This document shows positions 36,474 to 45,613 of a stretch of DNA of 64,000 nucleotides, one piece after another; the first letter of the stretch is position 1, and each line of letters begins with the position of its first letter. The position numbers and the translations under genes were made by a program. The notes beneath the pieces are model-generated. The model searched no databases. It worked only from the letters and a program-made list of their open reading frames with translations, and was not told where the DNA came from. Source of the stretch: Bacillota bacterium (GTDB taxonomy: Bacteria > Bacillota > Clostridia > Christensenellales > Christensenellaceae); contig JAEYKI010000006.1 of the NCBI GenBank assembly GCA_023408315.1, positions 62,001-126,000 of the forward strand, in the 5' to 3' direction.

Positions 36474-37424
36474 TTACCCCTGCATAAAATCTATAATGTT
36501 GTCCGCGGTGTTTTCGTCTGTAATCAGTTCGCTCAAATAACCGCCCCTTGTGGCTCCTATGATGGGTTTAACCTTATTTGCCCCCACGGCAAATGCAATT
36601 CTTTTTTTAATTTTTTTAATCTCGTCCAGTTCTACGGCTATGATCCGTTCCGAAACAGAAGTACGCACAGGCTTACCATTAAGATCATATGCGCGGGATA
36701 AAATATCTCCCACCGCGCCTGCCTCCTTCAGCTCATTCAATTCCAAGTCACTGAACGATCCTGTTAAATATAATGAAGAAGACTTTGACAGATCCCCCAG
36801 CCCAAGCATGCAAACTGTACAGCTTTTTGTCTTTTCAAAAACCTGCGCAATCTTTTCGTCATTCATCAATACTTCTCTGGCCTGCCTAGAGCTTACAATC
36901 GCGGGAACGTTCAGCCAATGCCCCTGCGCGCGCAATCTGCGGGCGATCATTTTTACAACTTCCTCCGGGTTAATATTTTCACCGGATGTAAGCCCGCCCA
37001 TCAATTGTATCACCTGTATCTGTTTTTCACCCCTGCCTTTTACAGGCTCAAGGTTTTTAGCCACACTGTAAATAGAATGTCCCCATGCAACGCCCACCAC
37101 ATCCTCTGCAGTCAATATCTGGTTCATGCGTTTCGCGCCCGCTATCCCTAGCCCGTTTTCCGTATCCGTATGTGTTCTGATGGACGGAATAACGGTCACA
37201 TCGCTTATCTCCAATAATTCCTTCAGCTTTTCTTCCTTTTCAAAACAAAATCCTGAATCCATGGATACAGAGATCTTAACAATCCCCATTTCTTTTGCTT
37301 TCATAAGGTATCTGGTCACCTTTGTTCTGGAAAGGTTCATTTGATCGGCGATTTCCTGTTGTGTACAATCGTTTACATAATATAGCCAGGCAATTTTAGT
37401 GAACACCGCTTTTTGTTCATCCAT
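36474..37424 (-). CDS. SorC/DeoR-type sugar-binding transcriptional regulator
   Basis: 316 residues from the ATG at 37424 (AAAGGA eight bases upstream). The N-terminal helix-turn-helix (about 15-60, CTQQEIADQMNLSRTKVTRYL) precedes a sugar-binding domain of the SorC family (about 65-316; VGVAWGHSIYSVAKNL, IQVIQLMGGLTSG, AVGANKVKPIIGATRGGYLSELITDE). It responds to a phosphorylated sugar. It lies between the dehydrogenase operon on its 3' side and the divergent ABC/dha operon, and probably controls one or both. Confidence 0.9.
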   Translation of the reverse strand: MDEQKAVFTKIAWLYYVNDCTQQEIADQMNLSRTKVTRYLMKAKEMGIVKISVSMDSGFCFEKEEKLKELLEISDVTVIPSIRTHTDTENGLGIAGAKRMNQILTAEDVVGVAWGHSIYSVAKNLEPVKGRGEKQIQVIQLMGGLTSGENINPEEVVKMIARRLRAQGHWLNVPAIVSSRQAREVLMNDEKIAQVFEKTKSCTVCMLGLGDLSKSSSLYLTGSFSDLELNELKEAGAVGDILSRAYDLNGKPVRTSVSERIIAVELDEIKKIKKRIAFAVGANKVKPIIGATRGGYLSELITDENTADNIIDFMQG

Positions 37425-37615
37425 TGAAATAATCCTTTCCATATAGATTTCTGCCGCTGCTATTTTTATCTTTCCGAATCAGCGGCTTAATACTAAAAAA
37501 GGTTTTACGCAACTCAGGCTTTCTGCACATTTGTTCTTTGCGTAACCATTTTTTCAAGATAATTGTATTTTTAATATCCCCTTTTGTCAACTAAATTTTT
37601 TTTATTTTTTAGCTA

Positions 37616-37644
37616 TTGACATTTATACGTTTAGTGAATACAAT
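37616..37644 (+). promoter_or_regulatory. Vegetative-type promoter upstream of the plus-strand ABC/dha operon
   Basis: TTGACA (37616-37621), 17-bp spacer, TACAAT (37639-37644). It lies about 375 bp upstream of the binding-protein start, leaving a long AT-rich leader. The intergenic region 37425-38021 holds no gene. Confidence 0.6.
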
Positions 37645-37894
37645 AAAAATTACATTGAATTTTTGTTTATAAATTGAACAAATGTGCAAATATAAATGAT
37701 AATTTTTGAATATATTGTATATTGTTTCAGTTAAATTTAAACATTAGAGCAGGTAGAAATGCATAATGCAATTTTAAATTTAATAAACATTAATTATTTT
37801 ATAGTAAAATTGTAAATATATTCTAATCGCTGTGCTATGTTTTAATACTGCTGTATAGCTTGTATAAGAGTGATAGAAAAATTAGTTTATATGA

Positions 37895-37923
37895 TTGACA
37901 TTACTAAATATATGTGTTATTTT
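37895..37923 (+). promoter_or_regulatory. Second promoter candidate closer to the binding-protein gene
   Basis: TTGACA (37895-37900), 17-bp spacer, TATTTT (37918-37923). About 95 bp upstream of the start codon. A small hairpin TTTCGC-CTAAA-GCGAAA (about 37980-37996) lies between it and the GGAGGAAAA ribosome binding site. Confidence 0.5.
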
Positions 37924-38021
37924 TAGCTAAACATTATTTATTTTTTTACTAAACGCTTTGATTTCCAATGTATTCTAGGTTTCGCCTAAAGCGAAAATAT
38001 AAATATCCAGGAGGAAAAATA

Positions 38022-39104
38022 ATGAAAAAAGTAATTGTTACTATTTTAGCGGTCGTTATGGTATTTACTTTAGTGGCATGCTCTTCCACTTCCAGCCAAG
38101 CCTCTTCGGCTGCCGCTTCTTCAGAAGCAACTGCGGCTGCCTCTTCGGCTGCGCCGGCATCCGCCGAAGCGTCCAAGGCATCGGAAAGCAAAGATTTCAC
38201 GATTGCTACCGTTCCCAAAACAACCGGCATTGCATGGTTCCAGAGAATGGAAACAGGCGTTAAGAAATTCGCCGCAGACACAGGCGTAGACGCCTATATG
38301 ATTGGGCCTGCAACTGCCGATGCAGCCTTGCAGGCACAGACAATTGAAGATCTGATTGCTCAGAAGGTTGACGCCATCTGCGTAGTTCCCTTCTCCACAG
38401 AGGCTCTTGAGCCTGTTCTGAAAAAAGCGCGCGAAGCCGGCATTCTTGTTATCTCACACGAAGCCGAGGGTATGACCAATATTGATTACGACATTGAAGC
38501 TTTTGACAATGCGGCTTACGGCGAACACCTGATGAAAAAATTAGGAGAAGTTACAGGCGGCAAAGGCGACTACGTAGTTGAAGTGGGCGCGCTGACTTCA
38601 AAATCCCATAACCAGTGGGTTGACGCAGCGATTGCTTATCAGAAAGCCAATTTCCCCGATATGAAACAGTACGGCGATAAACTTGAGTCTGCCGACGATC
38701 AGAACCAGTCCTATGAAAAAGTAAAAGAAGTGCTTAAAGCCGATCCGTCGCTTGCCGGTTTCCAGGGCAGCGGCATGGGCGATGTTGCGGGAGCCGCGCT
38801 TGCGGTAAGCGAAGCCGGATTGTCCGGTAAAGTTAAATTGGTTGGTACATCCCTGGTTTCCGTATCGGGCAAATTCATTAAAGACGGAACCATTGATATG
38901 ATCTCTTTCTGGGATCCTGCGGATGCGGGCTATGCCATGAACGCGCTGGCACTCAAACTTCTGAGTGGCGAAAAAGTAGCGGATGGGCTTGACCTGGGTG
39001 TAAGCGGATACAACAAGCTGACACTGAGCGGCAACACATTCAAAGGCCAGGCCTGGATAGACGTTGACAAATCAAAAGTTGACGATCCGGCATACAATTT
39101 TTAA
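38022..39104 (+). CDS. Sugar ABC transporter substrate-binding lipoprotein
   Basis: 360 residues from the ATG at 38022 after GGAGGAAAAATA. Lipoprotein signal MKKVIVTILAVVMVFTLVAC, then a serine/alanine-rich linker, then a RhaS/RbsB-type periplasmic-binding domain (FTIATVPKTTGIAWFQRMETG near 65, AICVVPFSTEALEPVLKKA, VISHEAEGM). The family includes autoinducer-2, rhamnose and other sugar binders. It delivers its ligand to the two-permease transporter encoded downstream. An intercistronic hairpin follows the stop. Confidence 0.92.
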   Translation: MKKVIVTILAVVMVFTLVACSSTSSQASSAAASSEATAAASSAAPASAEASKASESKDFTIATVPKTTGIAWFQRMETGVKKFAADTGVDAYMIGPATADAALQAQTIEDLIAQKVDAICVVPFSTEALEPVLKKAREAGILVISHEAEGMTNIDYDIEAFDNAAYGEHLMKKLGEVTGGKGDYVVEVGALTSKSHNQWVDAAIAYQKANFPDMKQYGDKLESADDQNQSYEKVKEVLKADPSLAGFQGSGMGDVAGAALAVSEAGLSGKVKLVGTSLVSVSGKFIKDGTIDMISFWDPADAGYAMNALALKLLSGEKVADGLDLGVSGYNKLTLSGNTFKGQAWIDVDKSKVDDPAYNF

Positions 39105-39131
39105 TTAAAAACCAATTTAAATAGTAATTAC

Positions 39132-39165
39132 GGTAAGCTCTCCATTCTATTTTGGGGAGCTTACC
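39132..39165 (+). other. Intercistronic stem-loop after the binding-protein gene
   Basis: GGTAAGCTCTCC (39132-39143) pairs with GGGGAGCTTACC (39154-39165) through 12 positions (one G-T). No T run follows, so partial termination or mRNA stabilisation is likelier than full termination. It parallels the element in the first ABC operon. Confidence 0.6.
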
Positions 39166-39210
39166 CATTTAAAAAATTTAAATTCAATATTTTGTAAAGG
39201 GGGAACACGT

Positions 39211-40698
39211 ATGTCGGGTGTTTTTTTAGAACTCAAAGGCATTAAAAAGGCGTTTGGCGGCGTCCATGCTTTAAAAGGCGTAGACCTGACCATCAAAAAA
39301 GGCGAAATACATTGCCTTGCGGGTGAAAACGGCTGCGGTAAATCCACATTAATAAAAGTGATTTCAGGCGCGCATCCAGCTGATGCGGGTGAAATTTTAA
39401 TAGAAGGCAAAAAATTTACCAGACTAACACCTATAGAATCCATTCAGAATGGTATTCAAGTTATATACCAGGATTTTTCTGTATTTCCCAATCTGACTGT
39501 AGCGGAAAACATCGCCCTCAATCAGGAGTTAGAAACAAACCAGAAATTTGTAAATTGGAAAGATGTTAAAAGAATCGCCACAGAAGCCATGGACAAAATA
39601 GGCGCGCGGATCGACCTGGATGTGCTTGTCGAACGCTTGTCCATCGCAAACAAACAGATGGTCGCCATATGCAGAGCACTTTTGAATGACGCAAAATTGA
39701 TCATAATGGATGAGCCTACAACAGCCCTGACCTCCAAAGAGGTCGCGAGGCTGTTTGAAATAATAAATAAGCTTCAGGCACAGGGGATTGCGGTTTTAAT
39801 CGTAAACCACAAGCTGGACGAGGTTTATGACATTGCGCAAACCCTTACGATATTAAGAAACGGTGAAAACGTAGCCTGCGGAAACATTAAGGAATTTGAC
39901 AGGCAGCGGTTTATCAAGGCAATGACGGGCAGGGATATTGAAGACGTACTCTACCGGCCCGAGCAATCAGGCGAGGAAATTCTGCGTGTAGAGGGCCTCA
40001 CCAAAGAAGGTTCTATTTCAGACGTCAGCTTTATATTGAATAAAAATGACGTGCTTGGCATCACCGGCCTGCTCGGATCGGGCCGCGGCGAAATCGGAGA
40101 CGCGCTTTTTGGCATTGCGCCCGCAACAAACGGAAAAATTTATTTGCGCGGAAAAAAAATACAAATCAGAAACGTTCAGGACGCTGTAAAAAACAATATT
40201 GCCTATGTACCGGAAGACCGCCTTACCCAGGGACTCTTTTTGGAAAAATCAATCGGCCTTAACATAGTAGTAGCCGCGTTAAAAAAATATCTTAAAAAAA
40301 GCAAACTGGATTATAAAGAAATAAGCGCCGCTATGGATGCATGGATTAAGCAGCTAAACGTTGCCGCGCCTTCAGCCAAACCGCCTATTAAAACACTGTC
40401 GGGCGGAAACCAGCAGAAAGTCGTTATTGCAAAATGGCTGAATACAGATCCCAAGCTTTTAATATTAAACGGACCCACAGTGGGCGTAGATATCGGCTCA
40501 AAAAGCGACATCCATTCCATACTCCACCGGCTTGCCCAGGAGGGCGTAGGCATTATCATAATATCGGACGACCTGCCCGAGCTGATCCATAACTGCAATA
40601 AAATAATCATTATGAACGGCGGCAAACTTGTAGCATCGCTTAACGCAAGTGATATTTCCGAATCCCAGTTGTCGTCTCTTTTAAGCCAACAAATATAA
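39211..40698 (+). CDS. Sugar ABC importer double ATPase
   Basis: 495 residues with two ABC domains. First: GENGCGKST, LSIANKQMVAICRALL, IIMDEPTTAL. Second: GLLGSGRGE, LSGGNQQKVVIAKWL and LLILNGPTVGVDIG, where the Walker B carboxylate-to-asparagine context (ILNGPT) departs from the usual MDEPT, as often in the second half of this family. It drives import through the two permeases encoded next. ATG with GGGGGAACACGT upstream. Confidence 0.92.
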   Translation: MSGVFLELKGIKKAFGGVHALKGVDLTIKKGEIHCLAGENGCGKSTLIKVISGAHPADAGEILIEGKKFTRLTPIESIQNGIQVIYQDFSVFPNLTVAENIALNQELETNQKFVNWKDVKRIATEAMDKIGARIDLDVLVERLSIANKQMVAICRALLNDAKLIIMDEPTTALTSKEVARLFEIINKLQAQGIAVLIVNHKLDEVYDIAQTLTILRNGENVACGNIKEFDRQRFIKAMTGRDIEDVLYRPEQSGEEILRVEGLTKEGSISDVSFILNKNDVLGITGLLGSGRGEIGDALFGIAPATNGKIYLRGKKIQIRNVQDAVKNNIAYVPEDRLTQGLFLEKSIGLNIVVAALKKYLKKSKLDYKEISAAMDAWIKQLNVAAPSAKPPIKTLSGGNQQKVVIAKWLNTDPKLLILNGPTVGVDIGSKSDIHSILHRLAQEGVGIIIISDDLPELIHNCNKIIIMNGGKLVASLNASDISESQLSSLLSQQI

Positions 40699-40712
40699 AG
40701 GAGGTACGCACT

Positions 40713-41717
40713 GTGAATAACAATTCCATTGCAAAAAAACTAATCTCAAGCAATGAAATGATTGTTGTGTTCATTATCATTGGTTTGTCCATTTTAATCG
40801 GATGTGTCAACTCTGCTTTTTTCAGCGCCGCCACAGTCATAGATACCGGGCGTTCAATGCTTGTAATGTTGATATTTGCGCTCTGCGAAATGATCGTGAT
40901 CATTTCGGGCGGCATAGACGTGTCCTTCCCCGCATTCGCGTCATTTACAATGTATTTCACCACAAAATTTATGCTGGATCACGGTCTGGACAGCGCCCTT
41001 CTGGCGTTTGCAATGGCCGCCGGTATTGGAACGTTGCTCGGGCTGATTAATGCAGTGCTCATCGGCACGTTCAAAATCCCGACTTTAATCGCCACCCTTG
41101 GTACAAGCAGCCTGATTAACGGCGGTCTTCTGGCCTTTGTGGGCGTCAACGAAATCACCAACCTGCCCACAAACATGGACGCGCTTGCAAAAATCTTTCT
41201 GTTCTCGGTAAAAAACAGCCAGGGCGTTGCTTCAGCCATGTCCATCATGATCATGATTCCCATCGCATTGTGCGTTATTATTTATTTCCTGCTCAAATAT
41301 ACAATGCTCGGGCGCTCCATCAAGGCAATCGGCGGAGATATAAACGCCGCGCAGCGCGTTGGTTTTAACGTTGTACGCACGCAATACTTCATCTATATGT
41401 TTGTGGGCGCAATTGTTGGAATTGCCGGAATCACCTACACCATATTGATGAGAAACTCCAATCCCGTTAACCTGATGGGCAGTGAAATGATGGTTATTGC
41501 CGCCGTAGTCATCGGCGGCGCCCGGATAACAGGCGGGCACGGCACCGTTGCGGGAACCATTTTGGGCGTACTCCTTATAAACCTGGTTACAAATAACCTC
41601 ATCATGCTGGGGGTTCCCACTTATTGGCAGGCATTTGTAGTAGGCATGCTTATCATTGTGGGCACCTGCATCACTTCCCTGCGTGCTAAAAAAATAGAGC
41701 TGAGCCCAAAAATATAA
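40713..41717 (+). CDS. ABC importer permease 1 (RbsC-type)
   Basis: 334 residues, GTG start after AAGGAGGTACGCACT. About nine membrane segments, motif SGGIDVSFPAFASFTMYF, coupling segment AIGGDINAAQRVGFNVVR, and GGARITGGHGTVAGTILGVLLINLV near the C-terminus. It pairs with the next permease to form a heterodimeric channel, as in rhamnose and AI-2 importers. Confidence 0.92.
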   Translation: MNNNSIAKKLISSNEMIVVFIIIGLSILIGCVNSAFFSAATVIDTGRSMLVMLIFALCEMIVIISGGIDVSFPAFASFTMYFTTKFMLDHGLDSALLAFAMAAGIGTLLGLINAVLIGTFKIPTLIATLGTSSLINGGLLAFVGVNEITNLPTNMDALAKIFLFSVKNSQGVASAMSIMIMIPIALCVIIYFLLKYTMLGRSIKAIGGDINAAQRVGFNVVRTQYFIYMFVGAIVGIAGITYTILMRNSNPVNLMGSEMMVIAAVVIGGARITGGHGTVAGTILGVLLINLVTNNLIMLGVPTYWQAFVVGMLIIVGTCITSLRAKKIELSPKI

Positions 41718-41734
41718 GAAAGGGGGATATTCAT

Positions 41735-42760
41735 ATGGAAAAAAATTTAAACCAGCAAAGAACTATATTTGATTTCAAAAATATAGATAAAAATAATTTG
41801 TGGCTGCTTGTTATTGTCGCGGGCGTATTTGCGTTTGGCGCGTTTGTGGAACCGGCTAAATTCCTTAAGGCCAACAACTTTCAGTCCATGGCTTACCAAT
41901 TTCCAGAATTCGGCATCATGTCCCTGGGCATGATGATCTGTATGATCGCGGGAGGGATAGATCTTTCAATTGTTGGCGTATCCAACCTTTCGGGCATTGT
42001 CGCGGCTCTTGTCATCACAAGTACAAAAGACCCTTCGCCGGGCACCATTGTGATTGCCATTGCGGCAGCGCTGGTAACTGGAGCGGCCTGCGGATTGTTT
42101 AACGGCTTTTTAATAGGATTTCTGCGAATACCCGCCATGCTGGTCACACTATGCGGCCTTGAGGTCTATGCCGGCTTGGGCCTTGCGATCACGAAAGGGC
42201 CGGCTATTACGGGAATACCGGATTCTTTTCAAAAAATCGGCAACGGGCTGATTTTTGATGCTGTCCCCATTTCCCTGATTGTTTTTGTGTGCATTACACT
42301 GCTGATTTGGTATATTATGAAATACACAAAATTTGGGCAGCAGGTGTTTATGCTGGGCGCTAACCCCACCGCTTCCAAATATTCCGGCATCAATAATCTT
42401 GCCGTTACTATTAAGGTCTATATTTTTTCCAGCATTTTGGCTGCCGTCAGCGGCATTGTCATCTGCTCTCACTACGGATCGGCCAAATCAGACTACGGTT
42501 CCTCCTATACGCTTCTTACTCTGCTCATCGTTATTCTGGGGGGAGTAAATCCAAATGGCGGAAACGGCAAAATATCAGGGGTTGTGTTGGCCGTTATTAT
42601 ACTGCAGATCATATCGAGTACCTTCAGTATTTTAAGATTCAACTCTTTTGTAAAGACATTTGTTTTTGGCCTGGTAATTATCATTGTTATGATCATTCAA
42701 TACTGGAGCATCAGCCGCGCCGGACGACAGATTAAAGGTGTAAAAATTAAAGGAGAATAA
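41735..42760 (+). CDS. ABC importer permease 2 (RbsC-type)
   Basis: 341 residues, ATG after GAAAGGGGGATATTC. Motif AGGIDLSIVGVSNLSGIVAAL, coupling segment MLGANPTASKYSGINN, and GGVNPNGGNGKISGVVLAVIILQ. A cytoplasmic N-terminal extension of about 25 residues precedes the first helix. It overlaps in function with permease 1; the gap to dhaK is three bases. Confidence 0.92.
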   Translation: MEKNLNQQRTIFDFKNIDKNNLWLLVIVAGVFAFGAFVEPAKFLKANNFQSMAYQFPEFGIMSLGMMICMIAGGIDLSIVGVSNLSGIVAALVITSTKDPSPGTIVIAIAAALVTGAACGLFNGFLIGFLRIPAMLVTLCGLEVYAGLGLAITKGPAITGIPDSFQKIGNGLIFDAVPISLIVFVCITLLIWYIMKYTKFGQQVFMLGANPTASKYSGINNLAVTIKVYIFSSILAAVSGIVICSHYGSAKSDYGSSYTLLTLLIVILGGVNPNGGNGKISGVVLAVIILQIISSTFSILRFNSFVKTFVFGLVIIIVMIIQYWSISRAGRQIKGVKIKGE

Positions 42761-42763
42761 AGC

Positions 42764-43774
42764 ATGAAAAAAATAATCAACAAACCGGAAAATTTTATTA
42801 ATGAGGTGCTGGAGGGAATTTATACAGCCAATAAAAATTATGTCACCTATGCGGCAAACGATCTGCACTGTCTCATTACAGCCAATAAAATCCAGGGCAA
42901 AGTGGGCCTGGCAACCGGCGGCGGCTCCGGGCATCTTCCCCTATTTTTGGGCTATGTTGGCCTTGGAATGCTGGATGGCTGTTCGGTAGGAGACGTATTC
43001 CAGTCCCCCAGCGCAGAACAGATGCTGGAGGTCACCAAAGCAATCGATTCGGGCGCAGGCGTTTTATATATCTATGGAAACTACAACGGCGATATATTCA
43101 ATTTTGATATGGCGGCCGAGATGGCGGATTTTGAAGAAAACATCAGGGTGGAAAGCGTTGTTGCAGGAGAGGACGTAGCCTCCCCCGGCCCTGCCTCTCC
43201 GGGAGAAAAAAACACCCGCCGGGGTGTAGCCGGTATCTTTTTTGTTTATAAGTGCGCGGGGGCAGCGGCATCTGAAATGATGAATCTGGAAGATGTAAAA
43301 CGCGTTGCCGAAAAGGCTTGCGCAAACGTCCGCACAATGGGCGTGGCTTTATCGCCTTGCATTGTTCCGCGCGTAGGCAAGCCGGGATTTGAGATTGCCG
43401 ATGACGAGATGGAAATTGGCATGGGTATTCATGGAGAAACAGGAATACGCCGCGGAAAAATATTGTCGGCGGACGAAATTGTGGAAGAAATGATGCAGCC
43501 GATTTTAAAGGATATCCCCTATGTTTCCGGGGATGAAGTTGCGGTTCTGGTAAACGGCCTTGGGGCAACGCCGCTTGAGGAACAATATGTAGTGGTTCGC
43601 AAAATCAGCAGATTACTTGACGAAAAAGGCATTCATGTTTATAAATATTTCGTAGGCGAGTATGCCACCTCGCTCGAAATGGCCGGGCTATCCATTTCTC
43701 TCCTCAAGCTGGACGACGAGCTTAAAAGGCTGGTTGACGCGCCTGCGGACACGCCTTTCTTTAAGCAGTTTTAA
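42764..43774 (+). CDS. dhaK: Dihydroxyacetone kinase-type subunit DhaK
   Basis: 336 residues. GGGSGHLPLFLGYVG near residue 50 and the IHGETG motif near 225 carrying the histidine that covalently binds the keto substrate as a hemiaminal are both present, as are YNGDIFNFDMAAEM and CAGAAASEM. It binds dihydroxyacetone or a longer ketose such as erythrulose for phosphorylation by DhaL. DhaK in an ABC-importer operon, three bases after a permease gene, suggests the imported compound is converted into the kinase substrate or is itself the ketose. Confidence 0.9.
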   Translation: MKKIINKPENFINEVLEGIYTANKNYVTYAANDLHCLITANKIQGKVGLATGGGSGHLPLFLGYVGLGMLDGCSVGDVFQSPSAEQMLEVTKAIDSGAGVLYIYGNYNGDIFNFDMAAEMADFEENIRVESVVAGEDVASPGPASPGEKNTRRGVAGIFFVYKCAGAAASEMMNLEDVKRVAEKACANVRTMGVALSPCIVPRVGKPGFEIADDEMEIGMGIHGETGIRRGKILSADEIVEEMMQPILKDIPYVSGDEVAVLVNGLGATPLEEQYVVVRKISRLLDEKGIHVYKYFVGEYATSLEMAGLSISLLKLDDELKRLVDAPADTPFFKQF

Positions 43775-43788
43775 CGGAGGGGCGCAGC

Positions 43789-44412
43789 ATGGATAACCAA
43801 TACATTGTAAAACTGCTTGCCTGCATCAAAGATGTTATGGCTAAGAACCGGGACTATTTAATAAAGCTGGATAGCGTTGTGGGCGATGGAGACCTGGGCC
43901 TTACAATGGGAGACGGCTTTTCGGCGGCCTACCAGGCCGTGGAAAATGCGGAGGAGACGGATATAGGCAAGATATTATATACTGCCGGAAAGGCAATGTC
44001 GTCCGCAGTTCCCTCCACAATGGGTACGCTAATGGCATCCGGGCTCATGAACGCGGGAAAAGTGCTCAAGGGCGCGACCAAGATTGATCTTTCCGGCATT
44101 GCCCTTCTCTTCTCCGCTTACATGGAGGGCGTGTCAGCGCGGGGAAAGGCTAAAGTGGGCGAAAAAACCTTTCTGGACGGTATCTATCCCGCTGTTTCCT
44201 CCCTTGAAAACTCACAGAAAAACGGCGCCGGAATGGTTCAGGCGGCCGAAGACGCTTACAGAGCGGCCAAAACCGGATTTGAAGCCACAAAAACCATGCT
44301 GGCTGTGCACGGCCGGGCGGCAACACGCGGAGAAGCCTCCAAAACCCTGGAAGATCCCGGCGCCGCAGTAGCGGTGTTAATAATGGAAGGTCTTGTTCTG
44401 AGTTTAAAATAG
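43789..44412 (+). CDS. dhaL: Dihydroxyacetone kinase-type subunit DhaL
   Basis: 207 residues, ATG after ACGGAGGGGCGCAGC. The nucleotide-binding motif VVGDGDLGLTMGDGF supplies the metal-binding aspartates, and PSTMGTLMASGLM and HGRAATRGEAS are typical. DhaL carries ADP/ATP and phosphorylates the substrate held by DhaK. No dhaM (PTS donor) is in the window, so the pair may use ATP directly or a DhaM encoded elsewhere. Confidence 0.9.
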   Translation: MDNQYIVKLLACIKDVMAKNRDYLIKLDSVVGDGDLGLTMGDGFSAAYQAVENAEETDIGKILYTAGKAMSSAVPSTMGTLMASGLMNAGKVLKGATKIDLSGIALLFSAYMEGVSARGKAKVGEKTFLDGIYPAVSSLENSQKNGAGMVQAAEDAYRAAKTGFEATKTMLAVHGRAATRGEASKTLEDPGAAVAVLIMEGLVLSLK

Positions 44413-44430
44413 TACGGGCATGCAAAACAA

Positions 44431-44464
44431 AAGGCCAGCGCATACCGGCGTATGCGCTGGCCTT
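44431..44464. terminator. Bidirectional terminator between dhaL and the LacI gene
   Basis: A perfect 15-bp stem (44431-44445 with 44450-44464) with a CGGC loop lies between the convergent genes. The T-rich flank is better on the minus strand (after the LacI gene), but the stem is stable enough for both. Confidence 0.8.
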
Positions 44465-44485
44465 ATACAAACAAATACATATTGT

Positions 44486-45493
44486 TTATCTGTTTCCCTG
44501 CGCCCCGGTGCTGCTGCGCACAATCAGTTCTGCGCCTATCTGAATTTTTACATCATTGCTTTCATAATCCTGCATACGGGTGCAAAGCCGCTGAACAGCC
44601 ATTGTACCGATTTTTCCCTTGGGAATGCGCATCGTGGTAAGCGCGGGGGTTACCATGGTGCAGTACGGGATATCGTCAAACCCTATAATGGAAATATCCC
44701 CTGGAATCAGGTAGCCCCTTTCCTGCAGCGCCTTTATAACGCCTATGGCCATGGTGTCGTTATCGGCAAAACCGGCAGCAGGAAATACCGCCCCGGCGTC
44801 AATAATCTTCAGCATAGATTGATAGGACCCGTTCAGTGTGGGGTCAACAGCATATGTGTATTGGTCTGAAAATTTTAAACCAAGCTGATTGCAAAAATGA
44901 TAGAAGGCGTCCCGCCGTTCATCAAAATTGGATATCCGGACTTTACTGTGAAAATAAGCCACCTCACGGTGTCCAAGGTCATACAAATGCTTTAAGGCAA
45001 AATAAACGGTTTCACGGTTGTTCATTACAACGCAGTCGCAATGCTCAAAATACATAATATTATCAACCACCACAAACGGAATCCGGATAGCGTCCAGCAG
45101 GCTGTAATACCTTGGATTAAGCTCCGTCCCCAGAATAATCAATCCGTCCGAGGTTTCAGAGGAAATGGCCTCCAAGGCCTTTTCAAAATTCCCTTCGGCT
45201 GTCGTGATGCTCAGATTATACCCGTAATTGCGGCATTCACTTTCAATTGAGTCTATGATAGCCGAAACAAATCCTTCGTTGCCGTCAACAATCAGGCCAT
45301 GTTCCTTATATTTAAGGAACCGGATATTTTTAAGCGGAACTTTGGATTTTACAGGAACAGAATAATTATACTGCTTCAAAAGGCTTTGAACCCGTTTTCT
45401 GGTTTTCTCGCCAACGCCTTTTTTATTATTCAGGACAATTGATACCGTTGCCGGGGAAACATTAGCTAATTTTGCTATTTCTTGTATTGTCAT
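44486..45493 (-). CDS. LacI-family transcriptional regulator
   Basis: 335 residues from the ATG at 45493, where the canonical N-terminus MTIQEIAKLANVSPATVSIVLN begins; upstream in-frame ATGs at 45511 and 45541 are possible. Helix-turn-helix and hinge (1-60) followed by a periplasmic-binding-like effector domain (IDSIESECRNYGYNLSI, VMNNRETVYFALKHL, AAGFADNDTMAIGVIKAL, GFDDIPYCTM, PALTTMRIPKGKIGTMA). It is divergent from the alcohol dehydrogenase gene and probably represses it, perhaps also the dha operon, with a 16-bp palindrome in the shared promoter. Confidence 0.92.
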   Translation of the reverse strand: MTIQEIAKLANVSPATVSIVLNNKKGVGEKTRKRVQSLLKQYNYSVPVKSKVPLKNIRFLKYKEHGLIVDGNEGFVSAIIDSIESECRNYGYNLSITTAEGNFEKALEAISSETSDGLIILGTELNPRYYSLLDAIRIPFVVVDNIMYFEHCDCVVMNNRETVYFALKHLYDLGHREVAYFHSKVRISNFDERRDAFYHFCNQLGLKFSDQYTYAVDPTLNGSYQSMLKIIDAGAVFPAAGFADNDTMAIGVIKALQERGYLIPGDISIIGFDDIPYCTMVTPALTTMRIPKGKIGTMAVQRLCTRMQDYESNDVKIQIGAELIVRSSTGAQGNR

Positions 45494-45567
45494 TGCACTC
45501 AACTTTATCATTAAATTTTTTATATGGTAAAAGCATATCAAATACTGGTAAGAAATGCAACATTATA

Positions 45568-45583
45568 TATTAAATATTTAATA
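45568..45583. promoter_or_regulatory. Palindrome in the LacI/alcohol-dehydrogenase divergent promoter
   Basis: TATTAAATATTTAATA is a perfect 16-bp inverted repeat in the 120-bp gap between the divergent genes, 30 bp upstream of the dehydrogenase start. It lacks the central CG common in LacI operators, so assignment is tentative. Confidence 0.35.
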
Positions 45584-45613
45584 AATAATTACTAAACAAA
45601 AAGGAGAAAACTT

